Shown piece by piece: positions 50,993 through 60,782 of a stretch of DNA of 64,000 bases (position 1 is its first letter; every line of letters starts with the position of its first letter). A model generated the notes under the pieces. That model did not search any database and was not told the origin of the DNA. It saw nothing but the letters and a program-made list of their open reading frames with translations. The translations under genes were made by a program, and so were the position numbers. The stretch comes from Streptomyces sp. CG1 (lineage in GTDB: Bacteria > Actinomycetota > Actinomycetes > Streptomycetales > Streptomycetaceae), in the NCBI RefSeq assembly GCF_041080625.1, contig NZ_CP163518.1, positions 3,534,001-3,598,000 of the forward strand, read 5' to 3'.

Positions 50993-52036
50993 ATGCTCCG
51001 ACGTCTGCTCGCCACCGCGCTCACCGCGGCCGTCCTCGTCCCCCTCGGGATCGCCACCGCCCCCACCGCCTCCGCCGCCGACACCTGCGCCGTGAAGTCA
51101 CGGCCGGCCGGCAAGGTGCTCCAGGGCTACTGGGAGAACTGGGACGGCGCCGCCAACGGCGTCCACCCGCCCTTCGGCTGGACCCCGATCACCGACTCCC
51201 GTATCCCCGCGCACGGCTACAACGTCATCAACGCGGCCTTCCCGGTCATCCGCTCCGACGGCACAGCGCTGTGGGAGGACGGCATGGACACGGGCGTGAA
51301 GGTGGCGACGCCCGCCGAGATGTGCGCGGCCAAGGCGTCCGGCCAGACGATCCTGCTCTCGATCGGCGGCGCGGCAGCCGGCATCGACCTCAACTCGACG
51401 TCCGTGGCGGACAAGTTCGTCTCGACCATCGTCCCGATCCTGCAGAAGTACAACTTCGACGGCATCGACATAGACATCGAGACGGGCCTGACAGGCAGCG
51501 GCAGCATCACCCAGCTGTCCGCGTCCCAGGCCAACCTGATCCGCATCATCGACGGCATCCTCGACCGGATGCCGTCCGGCTTCGGCCTGACGATGGCCCC
51601 CGAGACCGCGTACGTCACCGGCGGCAGCGTCACCTACGGCTCGATCTGGGGCGCGTATCTGCCGGTCATCAAGAAGTACGCGGACAACGGCCGGCTGTGG
51701 TGGCTGAACATGCAGTACTACAACGGCAGCATGTACGGCTGCGCCGGTGACTCCTACGAGGCGGGCACGGTGGCGGGCTTCACCGCCCAGACCGACTGCC
51801 TGAACAAGGGCCTGGTGGTGCAGGGCACGACCGTCAAGGTGCCGTACGACAAACAGGTCCCCGGCCTGCCCGCCCAGCCCGGCGCCGGCGGCGGCTACAT
51901 GTCACCGTCCCTGGTCTCGCAGGCCTGGCAGCACTACGGCAGCTCGCTCAAAGGCCTGATGACCTGGTCGATCAACTGGGACGGCTCGAAGAACTGGACC
52001 TTCGGCGACGGCGTCAAGGTGCTGCAGGGCCGCTGA
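50993..52036 (+). CDS. chiJ: Secreted family 18 chitinase
   Basis: 347 residues from the ATG with GGGAGG at 6 bases; an ATG 39 bases upstream lacks a site. Signal peptide ending ASA near residue 29, then a GH18 barrel: VLQGYWENWDGAANGVHPP, and the catalytic DxxDxDxE as FDGIDIDIETG with the acid Glu. SMYGCAGD and QTDCLNKG give two Cys. No chitin-binding domain. Named by the gene order beside glyS, where S. coelicolor has chiJ, from memory. Promoter carries DasR-like sites. Confidence 0.88.
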   Translation: MLRRLLATALTAAVLVPLGIATAPTASAADTCAVKSRPAGKVLQGYWENWDGAANGVHPPFGWTPITDSRIPAHGYNVINAAFPVIRSDGTALWEDGMDTGVKVATPAEMCAAKASGQTILLSIGGAAAGIDLNSTSVADKFVSTIVPILQKYNFDGIDIDIETGLTGSGSITQLSASQANLIRIIDGILDRMPSGFGLTMAPETAYVTGGSVTYGSIWGAYLPVIKKYADNGRLWWLNMQYYNGSMYGCAGDSYEAGTVAGFTAQTDCLNKGLVVQGTTVKVPYDKQVPGLPAQPGAGGGYMSPSLVSQAWQHYGSSLKGLMTWSINWDGSKNWTFGDGVKVLQGR

Positions 52037-52128
52037 AAAGCCGAGAACAAGAAAACCTTGACCTCTCCCGGACAACCCGCACCGCAATTCCGGCATCTCA
52101 TCGTGTGACCGACAAGTGGGGGAACACG

Positions 52129-53238
52129 ATGAACTGGTTCAAACCCCTGGGCGTTGCAGCGGCCGGTCTTGCGCTGTGCGGGTGCGTCTCCTCCGCGGGC
52201 AAGGCCGGGGCCGAGCCGAGTGCGGCCGTGACCGGGCACGACGCCGCGAGCACGGCGAGCACTCCGATCGCCCCCGTAGCCACGCCCGGCAAGCCCCTCC
52301 TGATCCTGAACGGCCAGCTCGACGCCCGCCCCGGGCAGCTGGTCTCCCTCCTGCTCGACGGCGTCGGCCGGGCCGCGGGACACGACGCGGTGACCGCCGA
52401 GTCGCGTGCGTTCGGCACGACCGTACGACTGCGCTGGGACACGGGCGACAGCGCCTACGAGGCGGTGGCACCGCTCGCCATGACGGACCGGCCCGGCTGG
52501 TACCCGCTGTCGGTCGCGGTCGCGGGCCGCACCGTGGCCAGCGACCGGATCCAGGTCGTCCGCTCCGTACGCCCGTCGTTCACGGTGGGCGTGGACTGGC
52601 GCGTGGCCCGGCCCGGTGCGCCGGTGTCGCTGCGCTTCGACGACCTGTACCCGGGCGAGCGCGGCACCGACTTCACCGTGCGGTCCCCGGCGCTGCCCCG
52701 GCCCGTGCGGCTCGTCCACGACAACGTGATCGACTACTACGACCCCCGGGCCTTCTCCGCCGTACCGGCGCTCAAGCCCGGCCTGGCGGACGGCAGTTAC
52801 GCCTTCGCGCTGTACGGCCCGCACGGCGACCGCATCGCCGAGAAGCATCTGAAGGTCAGGGCGGCCCGTCCCGGCAACCCCGACTACCTCGGCAAACCGC
52901 ACGGCCCCGACTTCTACGACCCGGCCAGGGGCTACCCCGGCCAGGGTCACCACGAGATCAGGGTCCACGCCGGCGGGCAGGTCGGGATCATCTGGCACGA
53001 CGCGTACCCGGACCCGGGCGAGGAGACCCGCCTGACCGCCACGTCCCCGGCGTTCGCCCACGCCGTCCACCTCGACCGGGACACCAGCAAGGGCGCCGAC
53101 GGTGACGACCCGCGCTACTTCGGCATCGCCACCCTCCGTGCCGATCTGGAGCCGGGCCGCTATCCGGTGACGATCGTCTCCCACCACGGCCGCGTGACGA
53201 GGACGGCGTATGTGATCGTGCCGGCGACCAGGAAATGA
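52129..53238 (+). CDS. Putative secreted lipoprotein with beta-rich repeats
   Basis: 369 residues from ATG (MNWFKPLG) with GGGGGAA close by; a GTG 24 bases upstream is less likely. Signal segment and lipobox LCGC near Cys ~19, a Ser/Ala/Thr linker, then three similar extracellular modules (LLILNGQLDARPGQLVSLLLDG; TVGVDWRVARPGAPVSLRFDDLYPGERGTDFTV; IRVHAGGQVGIIWHDAYPDPGEETRLTATSPAF). Each has a GxxVSLxxDxxYPGE theme, hinting at Ig-like domains. No known function; follows the chitinase by 92 bp. Confidence 0.75.
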   Translation: MNWFKPLGVAAAGLALCGCVSSAGKAGAEPSAAVTGHDAASTASTPIAPVATPGKPLLILNGQLDARPGQLVSLLLDGVGRAAGHDAVTAESRAFGTTVRLRWDTGDSAYEAVAPLAMTDRPGWYPLSVAVAGRTVASDRIQVVRSVRPSFTVGVDWRVARPGAPVSLRFDDLYPGERGTDFTVRSPALPRPVRLVHDNVIDYYDPRAFSAVPALKPGLADGSYAFALYGPHGDRIAEKHLKVRAARPGNPDYLGKPHGPDFYDPARGYPGQGHHEIRVHAGGQVGIIWHDAYPDPGEETRLTATSPAFAHAVHLDRDTSKGADGDDPRYFGIATLRADLEPGRYPVTIVSHHGRVTRTAYVIVPATRK

Positions 53239-53249
53239 GGGCATGAGAA

Positions 53250-53290
53250 CGCCCGCCCACCAGCCGAGCGAGTCGGCGGGTGGGCGGGCG
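53250..53290. terminator. Bidirectional terminator between lipoprotein and glyS
   Basis: CGCCCGCCCACC (53250-53261) pairs perfectly with GGTGGGCGGGCG (53279-53290), with a further GCCGA/TCGGC pair inside the loop. The two flanking genes converge here. Confidence 0.85.
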
Positions 53291-53315
53291 GAAAACGGCT
53301 GATGCGCTGCGGGCC

Positions 53316-54698
53316 TCAGCAGCCCAGGAGACGCTGCGCCAGGTACCCCTCGATCTGGTCGAGGGACACGCGCTCCTGCTTCATCGAGTCACGCTCACGC
53401 ACCGTGACGGCGTTGTCCTCGAGCGTGTCGAAGTCCACGGTCACGCAGAACGGCGTACCGATCTCGTCCTGGCGCCGGTAACGACGGCCGATCGCACCGG
53501 CGTCGTCGAACTCGATGTTCCAGTTCTGCCGCAGCGCCTGGGCGAGGCCCTTGGCCTTCGGCGACAGCTCGGGGTTCCTCGAAAGGGGCAGGACCGCGAC
53601 CTTCACCGGAGCCAGCCGGTGGTCGAGGCGCAGCACCGTCCGCTTCTCCATCTTGCCCTTGGCGTTCGGCGCCTCGTCCTCGACGTACGCGTCGAGCAGG
53701 AAGGCCAGCATGGTGCGGCCGACACCGGCCGCGGGCTCGATGACGTACGGCGTCCAGCGCTCGCCGGCCTCCTGGTCGAAGTAGGAGAGGTCCTGGCCGG
53801 AGGCCTTCGAGTGGGCGCCGAGGTCGTAGTCGGTGCGGTTGGCGACACCCTCCAGCTCGCCCCACTCCGAGCCGCCGAACTGGAAGCGGTACTCGATGTC
53901 GGCGGTGCGCTTGGAGTAGTGGGAGAGCTTCTCCTTCGGGTGGTCGTACCACCGCATGTTCTCAGTGCGCAGGCCCAGGCCGGTGTACCAGTTCCAGCGC
54001 TGCTCCATCCAGTACTCGTGCCACTTCTCGTCCTCGCCCGGCTTGACGAAGAACTCCATCTCCATCTGCTCGAACTCACGGGTGCGGAAGATGAAGTTGC
54101 CCGGCGTGATCTCGTTGCGGAACGACTTGCCCATCTGGGCGATGCCGAACGGCGGCTTGCGGCGCGAGGTGGTCTGCACCTGGGCGAAGTTGGTGAAGAT
54201 GCCCTGGGCGGTCTCGGGGCGCAGGTAGGCGACCGAGCCGGAGTCCTGCGTCGGGCCGAGGTGCGTCGACAGCAGACCCGAGAACTGCTTGGGCTCGGTG
54301 AACTGGCCCTTGTTGCCGCAGTTCGGGCAGTTGATGTCAGCGAGGCCGTTCGCCGGGGCGTGGCCCTTCTTCTCCTCGTACGCCTCTTCCAGGTGGTCGG
54401 CGCGGAATCGCTTGTGACACGCGGTGCACTCGGTCAGCGGGTCCGTGAAGGTGGCGACGTGGCCGGACGCGACCCAGACCTCCGAGGCCAGGATGACGGA
54501 CGAGTCGATACCGACCACGTCCTCGCGCGACGTCACCATGTAGCGCCACCACTGGCGCTTGATGTTCTCCTTGAGCTCGACACCCAGCGGTCCGTAGTCC
54601 CAGGCGGCACGCTGTCCGCCGTAGATCTCACTGCACGGGAAAACGAAGCCACGGCGCTTGCTCAGGCTGACGATGGTGTCGATCTTGTCGGCGGCCAC
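53316..54698 (-). CDS. glyS: Glycyl-tRNA synthetase
   Basis: 460 residues, class II homodimeric type. GTG start; [43 protein letters not shown] is the class II start. Zinc-like cluster TACHKRF and [11 protein letters not shown]. Motif 2 [25 protein letters not shown], motif 3 [21 protein letters not shown]-terminal anticodon domain is complete. It sits beside the zinc operon, divergent from it. Confidence 0.96.
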   Translation of the reverse strand: MAADKIDTIVSLSKRRGFVFPCSEIYGGQRAAWDYGPLGVELKENIKRQWWRYMVTSREDVVGIDSSVILASEVWVASGHVATFTDPLTECTACHKRFRADHLEEAYEEKKGHAPANGLADINCPNCGNKGQFTEPKQFSGLLSTHLGPTQDSGSVAYLRPETAQGIFTNFAQVQTTSRRKPPFGIAQMGKSFRNEITPGNFIFRTREFEQMEMEFFVKPGEDEKWHEYWMEQRWNWYTGLGLRTENMRWYDHPKEKLSHYSKRTADIEYRFQFGGSEWGELEGVANRTDYDLGAHSKASGQDLSYFDQEAGERWTPYVIEPAAGVGRTMLAFLLDAYVEDEAPNAKGKMEKRTVLRLDHRLAPVKVAVLPLSRNPELSPKAKGLAQALRQNWNIEFDDAGAIGRRYRRQDEIGTPFCVTVDFDTLEDNAVTVRERDSMKQERVSLDQIEGYLAQRLLGC

Positions 54699-54824
54699 GG
54701 TGCTCTCTTCATTACGACGACGGGCGTTGAAGCGAGATGCTTCCAGCGAATGATTCAGGTTACCGGCGCAGGCTCCCCCACGGCCAAATCGGCCCCCCTG
54801 CTCACGGCCCCCACCAGCCGTTTT

Positions 54825-54861
54825 TGACAACGGTTTCCATATTTGTTGAAAATGACTGTCA
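54825..54861 (+). promoter_or_regulatory. Two Zur boxes upstream of znuA
   Basis: TGACAACGGTTTCCA (54825-54839) and TGAAAATGACTGTCA (54847-54861), starting 22 bp apart. They resemble the 15-bp Zur palindrome TGAAAACGATTTTCA of Streptomyces with three to four changes each. The second ends on the ATG of the substrate-binding gene. The promoter elements must lie close by; blocking is expected in zinc-replete cells. Confidence 0.75.
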
Positions 54862-55820
54862 TGAACGTACGACGACGCCTCATACCCGCCGCCGCGCTCA
54901 CCGCGGTCACCGCCCTCGGGACCGGCACGCTCTCCGCCTGCTCCAGCGACAGCGCGGCGGTGGCCGGCACCGGCAAGTTCGACGTCGTCGCGTCCTTCTA
55001 TCCCATGGCCTTCCTCGCCGAGCGGATCGGCGGGAGCCACGTCCACGTCACCAGTCTCACCTCCCCCGGCCAGGAGCCGCACGACCTGGAGATCAGCCCC
55101 AAGCAGATCGCCATGCTCCAGGACTCCGACGCGGTCCTGTACCTGAAGAACCTCCAGCCCTCCGTCGACGACGCGGTGGCCCAGTCCCCGGTCAAGACGA
55201 AGATCGACGCGGCCTCCCTGACCACGCTGGAGCAGCACGGCAACGAGGTCGGCGGCCACGCGGCCGCGCACGACACCCACAAGAACGAGGAGTCGGCGGG
55301 CAAGGACCCGCACATCTGGCTCGACCCGGTGCGTTACGCCGAGGTCGCCGAGGGTGTCGGCACGGCCTTCGAGAAGGCCGACCCGAAGCACGCGGCCGAC
55401 TACAAGAAGAACACCGCGGCCCTGGTCAAGCAGCTGAACGACCTGAACACACAGTTCAAGGACGGTCTGGCGCACACGAGGACCAAGGTCTTCATCACTA
55501 CGCACGCCGCCTTCGGCTACCTCGCCGAGCGCTACGGCCTCACCGAGGAGGCCATCAACGGCCTCGACCCCGAGTCCGAGCCGAGCGCGGCCCGGGTCAG
55601 GGACCTGGAGACGCTGGCCAAGGCCGACGGCGTCCCGACCGTCTTCTACGAGACGCTCGTCAGCGACAGGACCGCGAAGACCATCGCGAGCGACGCGGGC
55701 CTGAAGACCGACGTCCTCGACCCGATCGAGGGCATCACCGCCAAGTCCCGCGGCAAGGACTACTTCTCCGTCCAGGAGGCCAACCTCAAGGCCCTCCAGC
55801 AGGCGCTGGGCGCCAAGTGA
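54861..55820 (+). CDS. znuA: Zinc ABC transporter substrate-binding lipoprotein
   Basis: 319 residues from the ATG at the end of the second Zur box; no ribosome site, so initiation is leaderless or weak (two in-frame ATGs lie upstream). Lipobox LSAC near Cys ~27. Metal-binding cluster A-1 fold: [12 protein letters not shown], a His-rich loop ([20 protein letters not shown]) and [15 protein letters not shown], then [14 protein letters not shown] and [10 protein letters not shown]. His in QEPHD, PHIWLD and TTHAAF are the ligands. Delivers zinc to the ATPase and permease encoded downstream. Confidence 0.93.
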   Translation: MNVRRRLIPAAALTAVTALGTGTLSACSSDSAAVAGTGKFDVVASFYPMAFLAERIGGSHVHVTSLTSPGQEPHDLEISPKQIAMLQDSDAVLYLKNLQPSVDDAVAQSPVKTKIDAASLTTLEQHGNEVGGHAAAHDTHKNEESAGKDPHIWLDPVRYAEVAEGVGTAFEKADPKHAADYKKNTAALVKQLNDLNTQFKDGLAHTRTKVFITTHAAFGYLAERYGLTEEAINGLDPESEPSAARVRDLETLAKADGVPTVFYETLVSDRTAKTIASDAGLKTDVLDPIEGITAKSRGKDYFSVQEANLKALQQALGAK

Positions 55821-55837
55821 GCAGCAGGGGAGACGAG

Positions 55838-56617
55838 ATGACCAGCGAGTCCAGCGAGCCCGTCATAGCCCTGCGCGAGGTCACCGCCGAACTCGGCGCG
55901 CGTCCCGTGCTGCGCGGCATCGACCTGACCGTCGGCCGCGGCGAGGTCGTCGCGCTGCTCGGCGCCAACGGCTCCGGCAAGTCCACGGCGATCCGCACGA
56001 TCATCGGCCAGGTCCCGGCGAGCGGCGGCACGATCGAGCTGTTCGGCACCCCGCGCCGCGCCTTCCGCGACTGGGCGCGCGTGGGCTACGTACCGCAGCG
56101 GACGACGGCCGCGGGCGGCGTCCCGGCGACGGTCACCGAGATCGTCTCCTCGGGCCGGCTCTCCCACACCCGCTTCGGCGTCTTCCGCAAGGCCGACCGG
56201 GAGGCCGTGCAGCGGGCCCTGGAGCTGGTCGGCATGGCCGACCGGGCCAGGGACTCGGTGAACGCCCTGTCCGGCGGCCAGCACCAGCGGGTCCTGATCG
56301 CCCGCGCCCTCGTCGCCGAGCCCGAACTGCTGATCATGGACGAGCCGATGGCGGGCGTCGACCTGGCCAGCCAGGAGATCCTCGCGCGGACGCTGCGCGA
56401 ACAGGTCGAGCGGGGCACGACAGTCCTGCTCGTGCTGCACGAACTGGGCCCCCTGGAACCCCTGATCGACCGGGCGGTCGTCCTCCGCGACGGCTGCGTG
56501 CTGCACGACGGCCCGCCGCCCCGCGCGGTCGGCCAGCATGCCCTCCCCGGCCACGACCACGTACACCCGCACGCACCCGCGGGCGCCGAATCTCTCCGTA
56601 CGGGACTGCTGAGCTGA
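55838..56617 (+). CDS. znuC: Zinc ABC transporter ATPase
   Basis: 259 residues. Walker [10 protein letters not shown] near residue 45, signature [15 protein letters not shown], Walker [14 protein letters not shown]-loop [11 protein letters not shown]. The tail is His-rich ([11 protein letters not shown]), consistent with zinc handling. The stop overlaps the permease start (TGATG). Confidence 0.94.
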   Translation: MTSESSEPVIALREVTAELGARPVLRGIDLTVGRGEVVALLGANGSGKSTAIRTIIGQVPASGGTIELFGTPRRAFRDWARVGYVPQRTTAAGGVPATVTEIVSSGRLSHTRFGVFRKADREAVQRALELVGMADRARDSVNALSGGQHQRVLIARALVAEPELLIMDEPMAGVDLASQEILARTLREQVERGTTVLLVLHELGPLEPLIDRAVVLRDGCVLHDGPPPRAVGQHALPGHDHVHPHAPAGAESLRTGLLS

Positions 56618-57519
56618 TGGACTTCCTGAACTACGCCTTCATGCAGCGGGCGCTGCTCGCCGCCGTCCTGGTCGGCATCACGGCGCCCGCGGTCGGCATC
56701 TATCTGGTCCAGCGCCGCCAGGCCCTGATGGGCGACGGTATCGGCCACGTGGCGATGACGGGCGTCGGCCTCGGCTTCCTCCTCTCCACCTCCCCGGTCT
56801 GGATGGCGACGGCCGTGTCCGTGCTCGGCGCGGTCCTGATGGAACTGATCCGCTGGTACGGCAAGACCCGCGGCGACATCGCCCTCGCCATGCTCTTCTA
56901 CGGCGGTATGGCCGGCGGCGTGATGTTCATCAACCTCGCGCCGACGGGCTCCAACGCGAACCTGACGACGTACCTGTTCGGCTCGCTGTCGACGGTCTCG
57001 CAGTCGGACGTCGTATCGATCTGTCTGCTGGCCGCGTTCGTGGTGCTGGTCACGCTCGGCCTGCGCCGCCAGCTGTTCGCGGTCAGCCAGGACGAGGAGT
57101 TCGCGCGGGTCACGGGCCTGCCGGTGCGCGCGCTGAACCTGTTGACGGCCGTGACGGCGGCGGTGACCGTGACCGTCGCCATGCGCGTGGTCGGTCTGCT
57201 GCTGGTGTCCGCGCTGATGGTGGTGCCGGTGGCGGCCGCGCAGCAGCTCAGCCGCAGCTTCACGGCGACCTTTGTGATCGCCGTCGTGATCGGGGTGGCC
57301 GTGACCGTCAGCGGCACGATCACCTCGTACTACCAGGACGTTCCGCCCGGTGCGACGATCGTCCTGCTGACCATCGCCGCGTTCATCGCACTGACGGCGC
57401 TGGCCACGCCGCTGGCCCGTCGACGCGCCCGCGCGGCGGCCGCCGCACACCCGTCGGGGGACCCGGCCGAGTGCACGATTCCGGCCGCGAGAGGGGCCGG
57501 GGACAAGATCGGCGTCTGA
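56617..57519 (+). CDS. znuB: Zinc ABC transporter permease
   Basis: 300 residues, eight or nine membrane segments of the ABC-3 type: MQRALLAAVLVGITAPAVGIYLVQRRQALMGDGIGHVAMTGVGLGF, FYGGMAGGVMFINLAPTGSNANLTTYLFGS. The coupling loop ARVTGLPVRALNLLTAVTAAVT is present. Coupled by a one-base overlap to znuC. Confidence 0.94.
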   Translation: MDFLNYAFMQRALLAAVLVGITAPAVGIYLVQRRQALMGDGIGHVAMTGVGLGFLLSTSPVWMATAVSVLGAVLMELIRWYGKTRGDIALAMLFYGGMAGGVMFINLAPTGSNANLTTYLFGSLSTVSQSDVVSICLLAAFVVLVTLGLRRQLFAVSQDEEFARVTGLPVRALNLLTAVTAAVTVTVAMRVVGLLLVSALMVVPVAAAQQLSRSFTATFVIAVVIGVAVTVSGTITSYYQDVPPGATIVLLTIAAFIALTALATPLARRRARAAAAAHPSGDPAECTIPAARGAGDKIGV

Positions 57520-57582
57520 CCGCTGACAGTCCGGGCTGGCACAATGGGCGCCCGGGCAGAAGCGAGATGTATGGAGGCAACG

Positions 57583-57999
57583 GTGACGACCGCTGGACCG
57601 CCCGTGAAGGGCCGCGCGACCCGACAGCGGGCAGCCGTGGCGGCGGCCCTGGACGAGGTCGACGAGTTCCGCAGCGCGCAGGATCTGCACGACATGCTCA
57701 AGCACAAGGGCGACTCGGTCGGCCTGACCACGGTGTACCGCACCCTCCAGACCCTCGCCGACGCCGGCGAGGTCGACGTCCTGCGCACGTCCGACGGCGA
57801 GTCCGTCTACCGCCGCTGCAGCACCGGCGAACACCACCACCACCTGGTCTGCCGCGCCTGCGGCAAGGCGGTGGAGGTCGAGGGACCCGCGGTGGAGAAG
57901 TGGGCCGAGGCGATCGCGGCGGAGCACGGATACGTCAACGTGGCCCACACGGTGGAGATCTTCGGCACGTGCGCGGACTGCGCGACGCGGAGCGACTGA
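57583..57999 (+). CDS. zur: Zinc-responsive regulator Zur
   Basis: 138 residues from GTG with GGAGG at 5 bases (MTTAGPPVKGRATRQRAAV). Fur fold: winged helix SAQDLHDMLKHKGDSVGLTTVYRTLQTLADAGEVDVL; regulatory/structural zinc ligands SVYRRCSTGEHHHHLVCRACG and EIFGTCADC. Nearly identical to S. coelicolor Zur by memory. Fourth gene of the zinc block after a 63-bp gap; represses the znu operon through the boxes at 54825-54861. Confidence 0.96.
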   Translation: MTTAGPPVKGRATRQRAAVAAALDEVDEFRSAQDLHDMLKHKGDSVGLTTVYRTLQTLADAGEVDVLRTSDGESVYRRCSTGEHHHHLVCRACGKAVEVEGPAVEKWAEAIAAEHGYVNVAHTVEIFGTCADCATRSD

Positions 58000-58480
58000 C
58001 GTTCCTGGACGCGGCTGAGGTGGCGGTCCAGGATCGCGCGCAGCCGGTCGGCGTCCGCCGGGTCGGCCAGTCCGCTCTTGGGCAGCATGGTGAAGGCGGT
58101 GGCGTTCCTGTCGGCGCTGAGGAGGACGAACACGCGCGGTGTCTCCCGGTACCGCGGCTGCGCGGCCCAGGCGACCGACGCCGTCGTGTGATCGGTCGCC
58201 ACCGATACGCCCTGCTCCGTCACCGTCACCCGGAACAGGCCCTGCCGCACGGCGACACGCTGGAAGGTACGGGCCTGCAGCCACGGGGACAGCGCCGTCA
58301 CCAAGGTGGCCAGAACCATTCCCGCGAGCCTGCCGGGCGACGCGTGAGCGCCCCCGGTCGCACAATCCATGAGCTCGATGACGGCACCGAGCCCCCACCG
58401 AGGTCCGCCACCTCGGGCCGGTATCTCAGTTCCACGACGTCCGGCACCGCATCCCGCCCCAAGTCCATGACCACGGCCAT
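57807..58480 (-). pseudogene. YcxB-like protein, apparently frameshifted
   Basis: A well-formed C-terminal stretch RQGLFRVTVTEQGVSVATDHTTASVAWAAQPRYRETPRVFVLLSADRNATAFTM is typical of YcxB-family proteins, but its frame has only one hydrophobic segment before it. Another frame upstream (from ATG 58480 or 58468) begins MDLGRDAVPDVVELRYRPEVADL, the usual start of such genes. The two frames are offset by about 110 bp and do not join. At the 3' side no stop occurs until 57807, so the frame runs ~190 bp antisense to zur. I see a broken gene. Confidence 0.5.
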
Positions 58481-58515
58481 GAGGCGGGATCGTACAGCCG
58501 TTCCCCGCGTGCCGA

Positions 58516-59853
58516 TCAACCGCGCCCGAAGCACCGCTCCAGTTCGTCGAAGTCGTAGAAGGTGCTGCCCTTCTCGATCGGGCGGCAGCCCTCCTTGAAC
58601 GCCGTCTCCTTCTCGTTGTAGAGCATGCGGACGGCGTAGCGGCTGTCCTTCTCGAACACGTCCCACTGGATGTTGGCGCCGAGCGGGGCCACCGACGCGC
58701 CTCGCCAGGGATTGCCGGCGTAGGTGTACGGCTCCCCCGGGGTCGCGGGCTGCGTGCTGCCCGGCAGCTGCATCAGGGCCGCCAGCGGGATGATCTCCTC
58801 GGCGTGGGTGAAGCGGAGTTCGGCGCCGAGGCCGCTGGCGCCGGACCGCTTGGCCTCGACCTGCTGGAAGAAGTCGTCCAGCAGGACGTCCGCCATCTTG
58901 TAGGTGATGTCGCTGTCGGCGAAGCCGGGGCCCTTCTCGTAGAAGTCCTCCGCGTCGCCGAGGTAGCCGAACCAGGCCGCGTCCGAGCGGGAGATGAAGC
59001 GGTCCATGTCCCAGCCCTTGCCGTCCGGGGCGGGACTCTCCTCGCTCATCGCGGGGGCGATCGCGTACAGGTGGTAGACGGCCTGTGCGTCTGCGACCTG
59101 GTCGCTGTCGCCGATCCGGTCGACGAAGGGTTCCTTGAAGAGACCGCGCAGGACGCTGCGCGCGGCCTCGTGTGTCCGGGGCTGGTCCTCGATCGAGTTC
59201 AGGGTGTCCTTGAGGCGCTGGTCGCCCGCGATGTAGTCGCGGTACGCCGCACCGCCCGACGCCTTGTGGAAGTACAGCAGGTCCTTGTCGGTGCGGGTCG
59301 CCCCGATCAGCGGCTTCAGCGCGGGGTCGGCAAAGGCCAGGGCGCCGGTGAACTCGCCCGCGCTGTCCACGGCCCGCCCCTGCCCGGAGCTGACCACGTC
59401 GATCCTCTCGCCCTCGTCGGCGATCCTCGCGAACAGCGTGGGCAGGCGCCGCTCCATGCGCGTCGCCGTGTCCCGCATCTCCTGCCGGCCACGCCCGCTG
59501 AGGTCGCCGTACCCGACCTGGGCCATGGCAGCCTGCAGGGCCCGCACCCGCGGCCCGAACTCCTCGCCCTTCCCGGTGAGTTGCCCCTGCTGCTGCGCCT
59601 TGTCCCACAGCGCGAGGATCAGATCGCCGTGCTCGCTGCCGGTCGCCGCACGCGAGCCGTGCCGGGAGACGTTCTCGGTGAAGACGGCCGTGTAGCCGGC
59701 CGGGGGCTGCTCGTAGGCGCCGGCGCTCTGCTGGGGCTCGTACGGGGCCTTGGTGCCGTAGTTCTCGCGGTGCGCGGGGCCGTCGGCGGCGTGCGCGGGC
59801 AGCGCGGTGAGCAGCAGGGCGCCGAGGGCGAGGACTGGCGTGAGACGTCTCAT
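58516..59853 (-). CDS. Secreted histidine-type (MINPP-like) acid phosphatase
   Basis: 445 residues. Signal peptide MRRLTPVLALGALLLTALPAHAAD. The phosphatase His is in ENVSRHGSRAAT (RHGxR), and the second motif is FTHAEEIIP, an HAE rather than HD, as in multiple inositol polyphosphate phosphatases. GYTAVF and KEGCRPIEKGSTFYDFDELERCFG give C-terminal Cys that may pair. Likely hydrolyses phytate or other organic phosphates outside the cell. No phosphate-regulon box was recognised. Confidence 0.88.
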   Translation of the reverse strand: MRRLTPVLALGALLLTALPAHAADGPAHRENYGTKAPYEPQQSAGAYEQPPAGYTAVFTENVSRHGSRAATGSEHGDLILALWDKAQQQGQLTGKGEEFGPRVRALQAAMAQVGYGDLSGRGRQEMRDTATRMERRLPTLFARIADEGERIDVVSSGQGRAVDSAGEFTGALAFADPALKPLIGATRTDKDLLYFHKASGGAAYRDYIAGDQRLKDTLNSIEDQPRTHEAARSVLRGLFKEPFVDRIGDSDQVADAQAVYHLYAIAPAMSEESPAPDGKGWDMDRFISRSDAAWFGYLGDAEDFYEKGPGFADSDITYKMADVLLDDFFQQVEAKRSGASGLGAELRFTHAEEIIPLAALMQLPGSTQPATPGEPYTYAGNPWRGASVAPLGANIQWDVFEKDSRYAVRMLYNEKETAFKEGCRPIEKGSTFYDFDELERCFGRG

Positions 59854-59916
59854 GAGTCCCGCATCCTCGACGGCCCGGATGAACCGGCCTCGGCGGCCCG
59901 GATGAACCGCCGGTGG

Positions 59917-60765
59917 CTACGAGGTGGATTCGCCCTTCATCGCTGCCTCCATGGCCAGCAGTTCCTCGTTCGGGACGGCGCCGCCGAACCGCCGGTCACG
60001 GGAGGCGAATTCCATACAGGCCCGCCACAGGTCACGGCGGTCGAAGTCGGGCCACAGCACGTCCTGGAAGACCATCTCGGCGTACGCGCTCTGCCAGAGC
60101 AGGTAGTTGGAGGTGCGCTGCTCGCCGCTCGGGCGCAGGAACAGATCGACGTCCGGCATGTCCGGGTAGTACAGGTACTTCTGGATGGTCTTCTCGTTGA
60201 CCTTGGCCGGGTCGAGCCGGCCGGCCTTCACGTCCTCGGCCAACGCCTTGGCCGCGTCGGCGAGTTCGGCGCGCCCGCCGTAGTTCATGCAGAAGTACAG
60301 GGTGAGCAGGTCGTTGCCCTTGGTCTGCTCCTGGGCGACCTGCAGCTCCTTGGCGACCGACTTCCACAGCCTGGGCATCCGCCCCACCCAGCGCACCCGG
60401 ATGCCGAGTTCGTCGAGCTGGTCGCGGGTCTTGCGGATGAAGTCGCGGTTGAAGTTCATCAGGAAGCGGACCTCGTCGGGCGAGCGCTTCCAGTTCTCGG
60501 TGGAGAAGGCGTACAGGGAGATGTTGCGGACGCCGATCTCGATCGAGCCCTGCAGCACGTCCAGCACCCGCTCGGCGCCGACCTTGTGTCCTTCGGTACG
60601 GGGCAGACCGCGCTCCTTCGCCCACCGGCCGTTGCCGTCCATGACGATGGCCACGTGGTTCGGGACCAGCTCGCCGGGGAGCTTCGGCGCGCGGGCACCG
60701 GACGGGTGCGGCTCCGGCGCCCTGTACTCGCGCCGCTGGCGTCCCAGGATCCCGCGTACGACCAT
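59917..60765 (-). CDS. uppS: Isoprenyl transferase (UPP synthase)
   Basis: 282 residues, ATG. Undecaprenyl-diphosphate synthase, carrier lipid for peptidoglycan. Z-type prenyltransferase motifs: HVAIVMDGNGRWA with the catalytic Asp, RNISLYAFSTENWKR, FLRPSGEQRTSNYLLWQSAYAEMVFQDVLWPDF. The 50 residues before it form an actinobacteria-type extension. It follows recO by 17 bp on the same strand, a usual actinobacterial pair. Confidence 0.95.
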   Translation of the reverse strand: MVVRGILGRQRREYRAPEPHPSGARAPKLPGELVPNHVAIVMDGNGRWAKERGLPRTEGHKVGAERVLDVLQGSIEIGVRNISLYAFSTENWKRSPDEVRFLMNFNRDFIRKTRDQLDELGIRVRWVGRMPRLWKSVAKELQVAQEQTKGNDLLTLYFCMNYGGRAELADAAKALAEDVKAGRLDPAKVNEKTIQKYLYYPDMPDVDLFLRPSGEQRTSNYLLWQSAYAEMVFQDVLWPDFDRRDLWRACMEFASRDRRFGGAVPNEELLAMEAAMKGESTS

Positions 60766-60782
60766 GTGCTTCTCGTCTCCCT

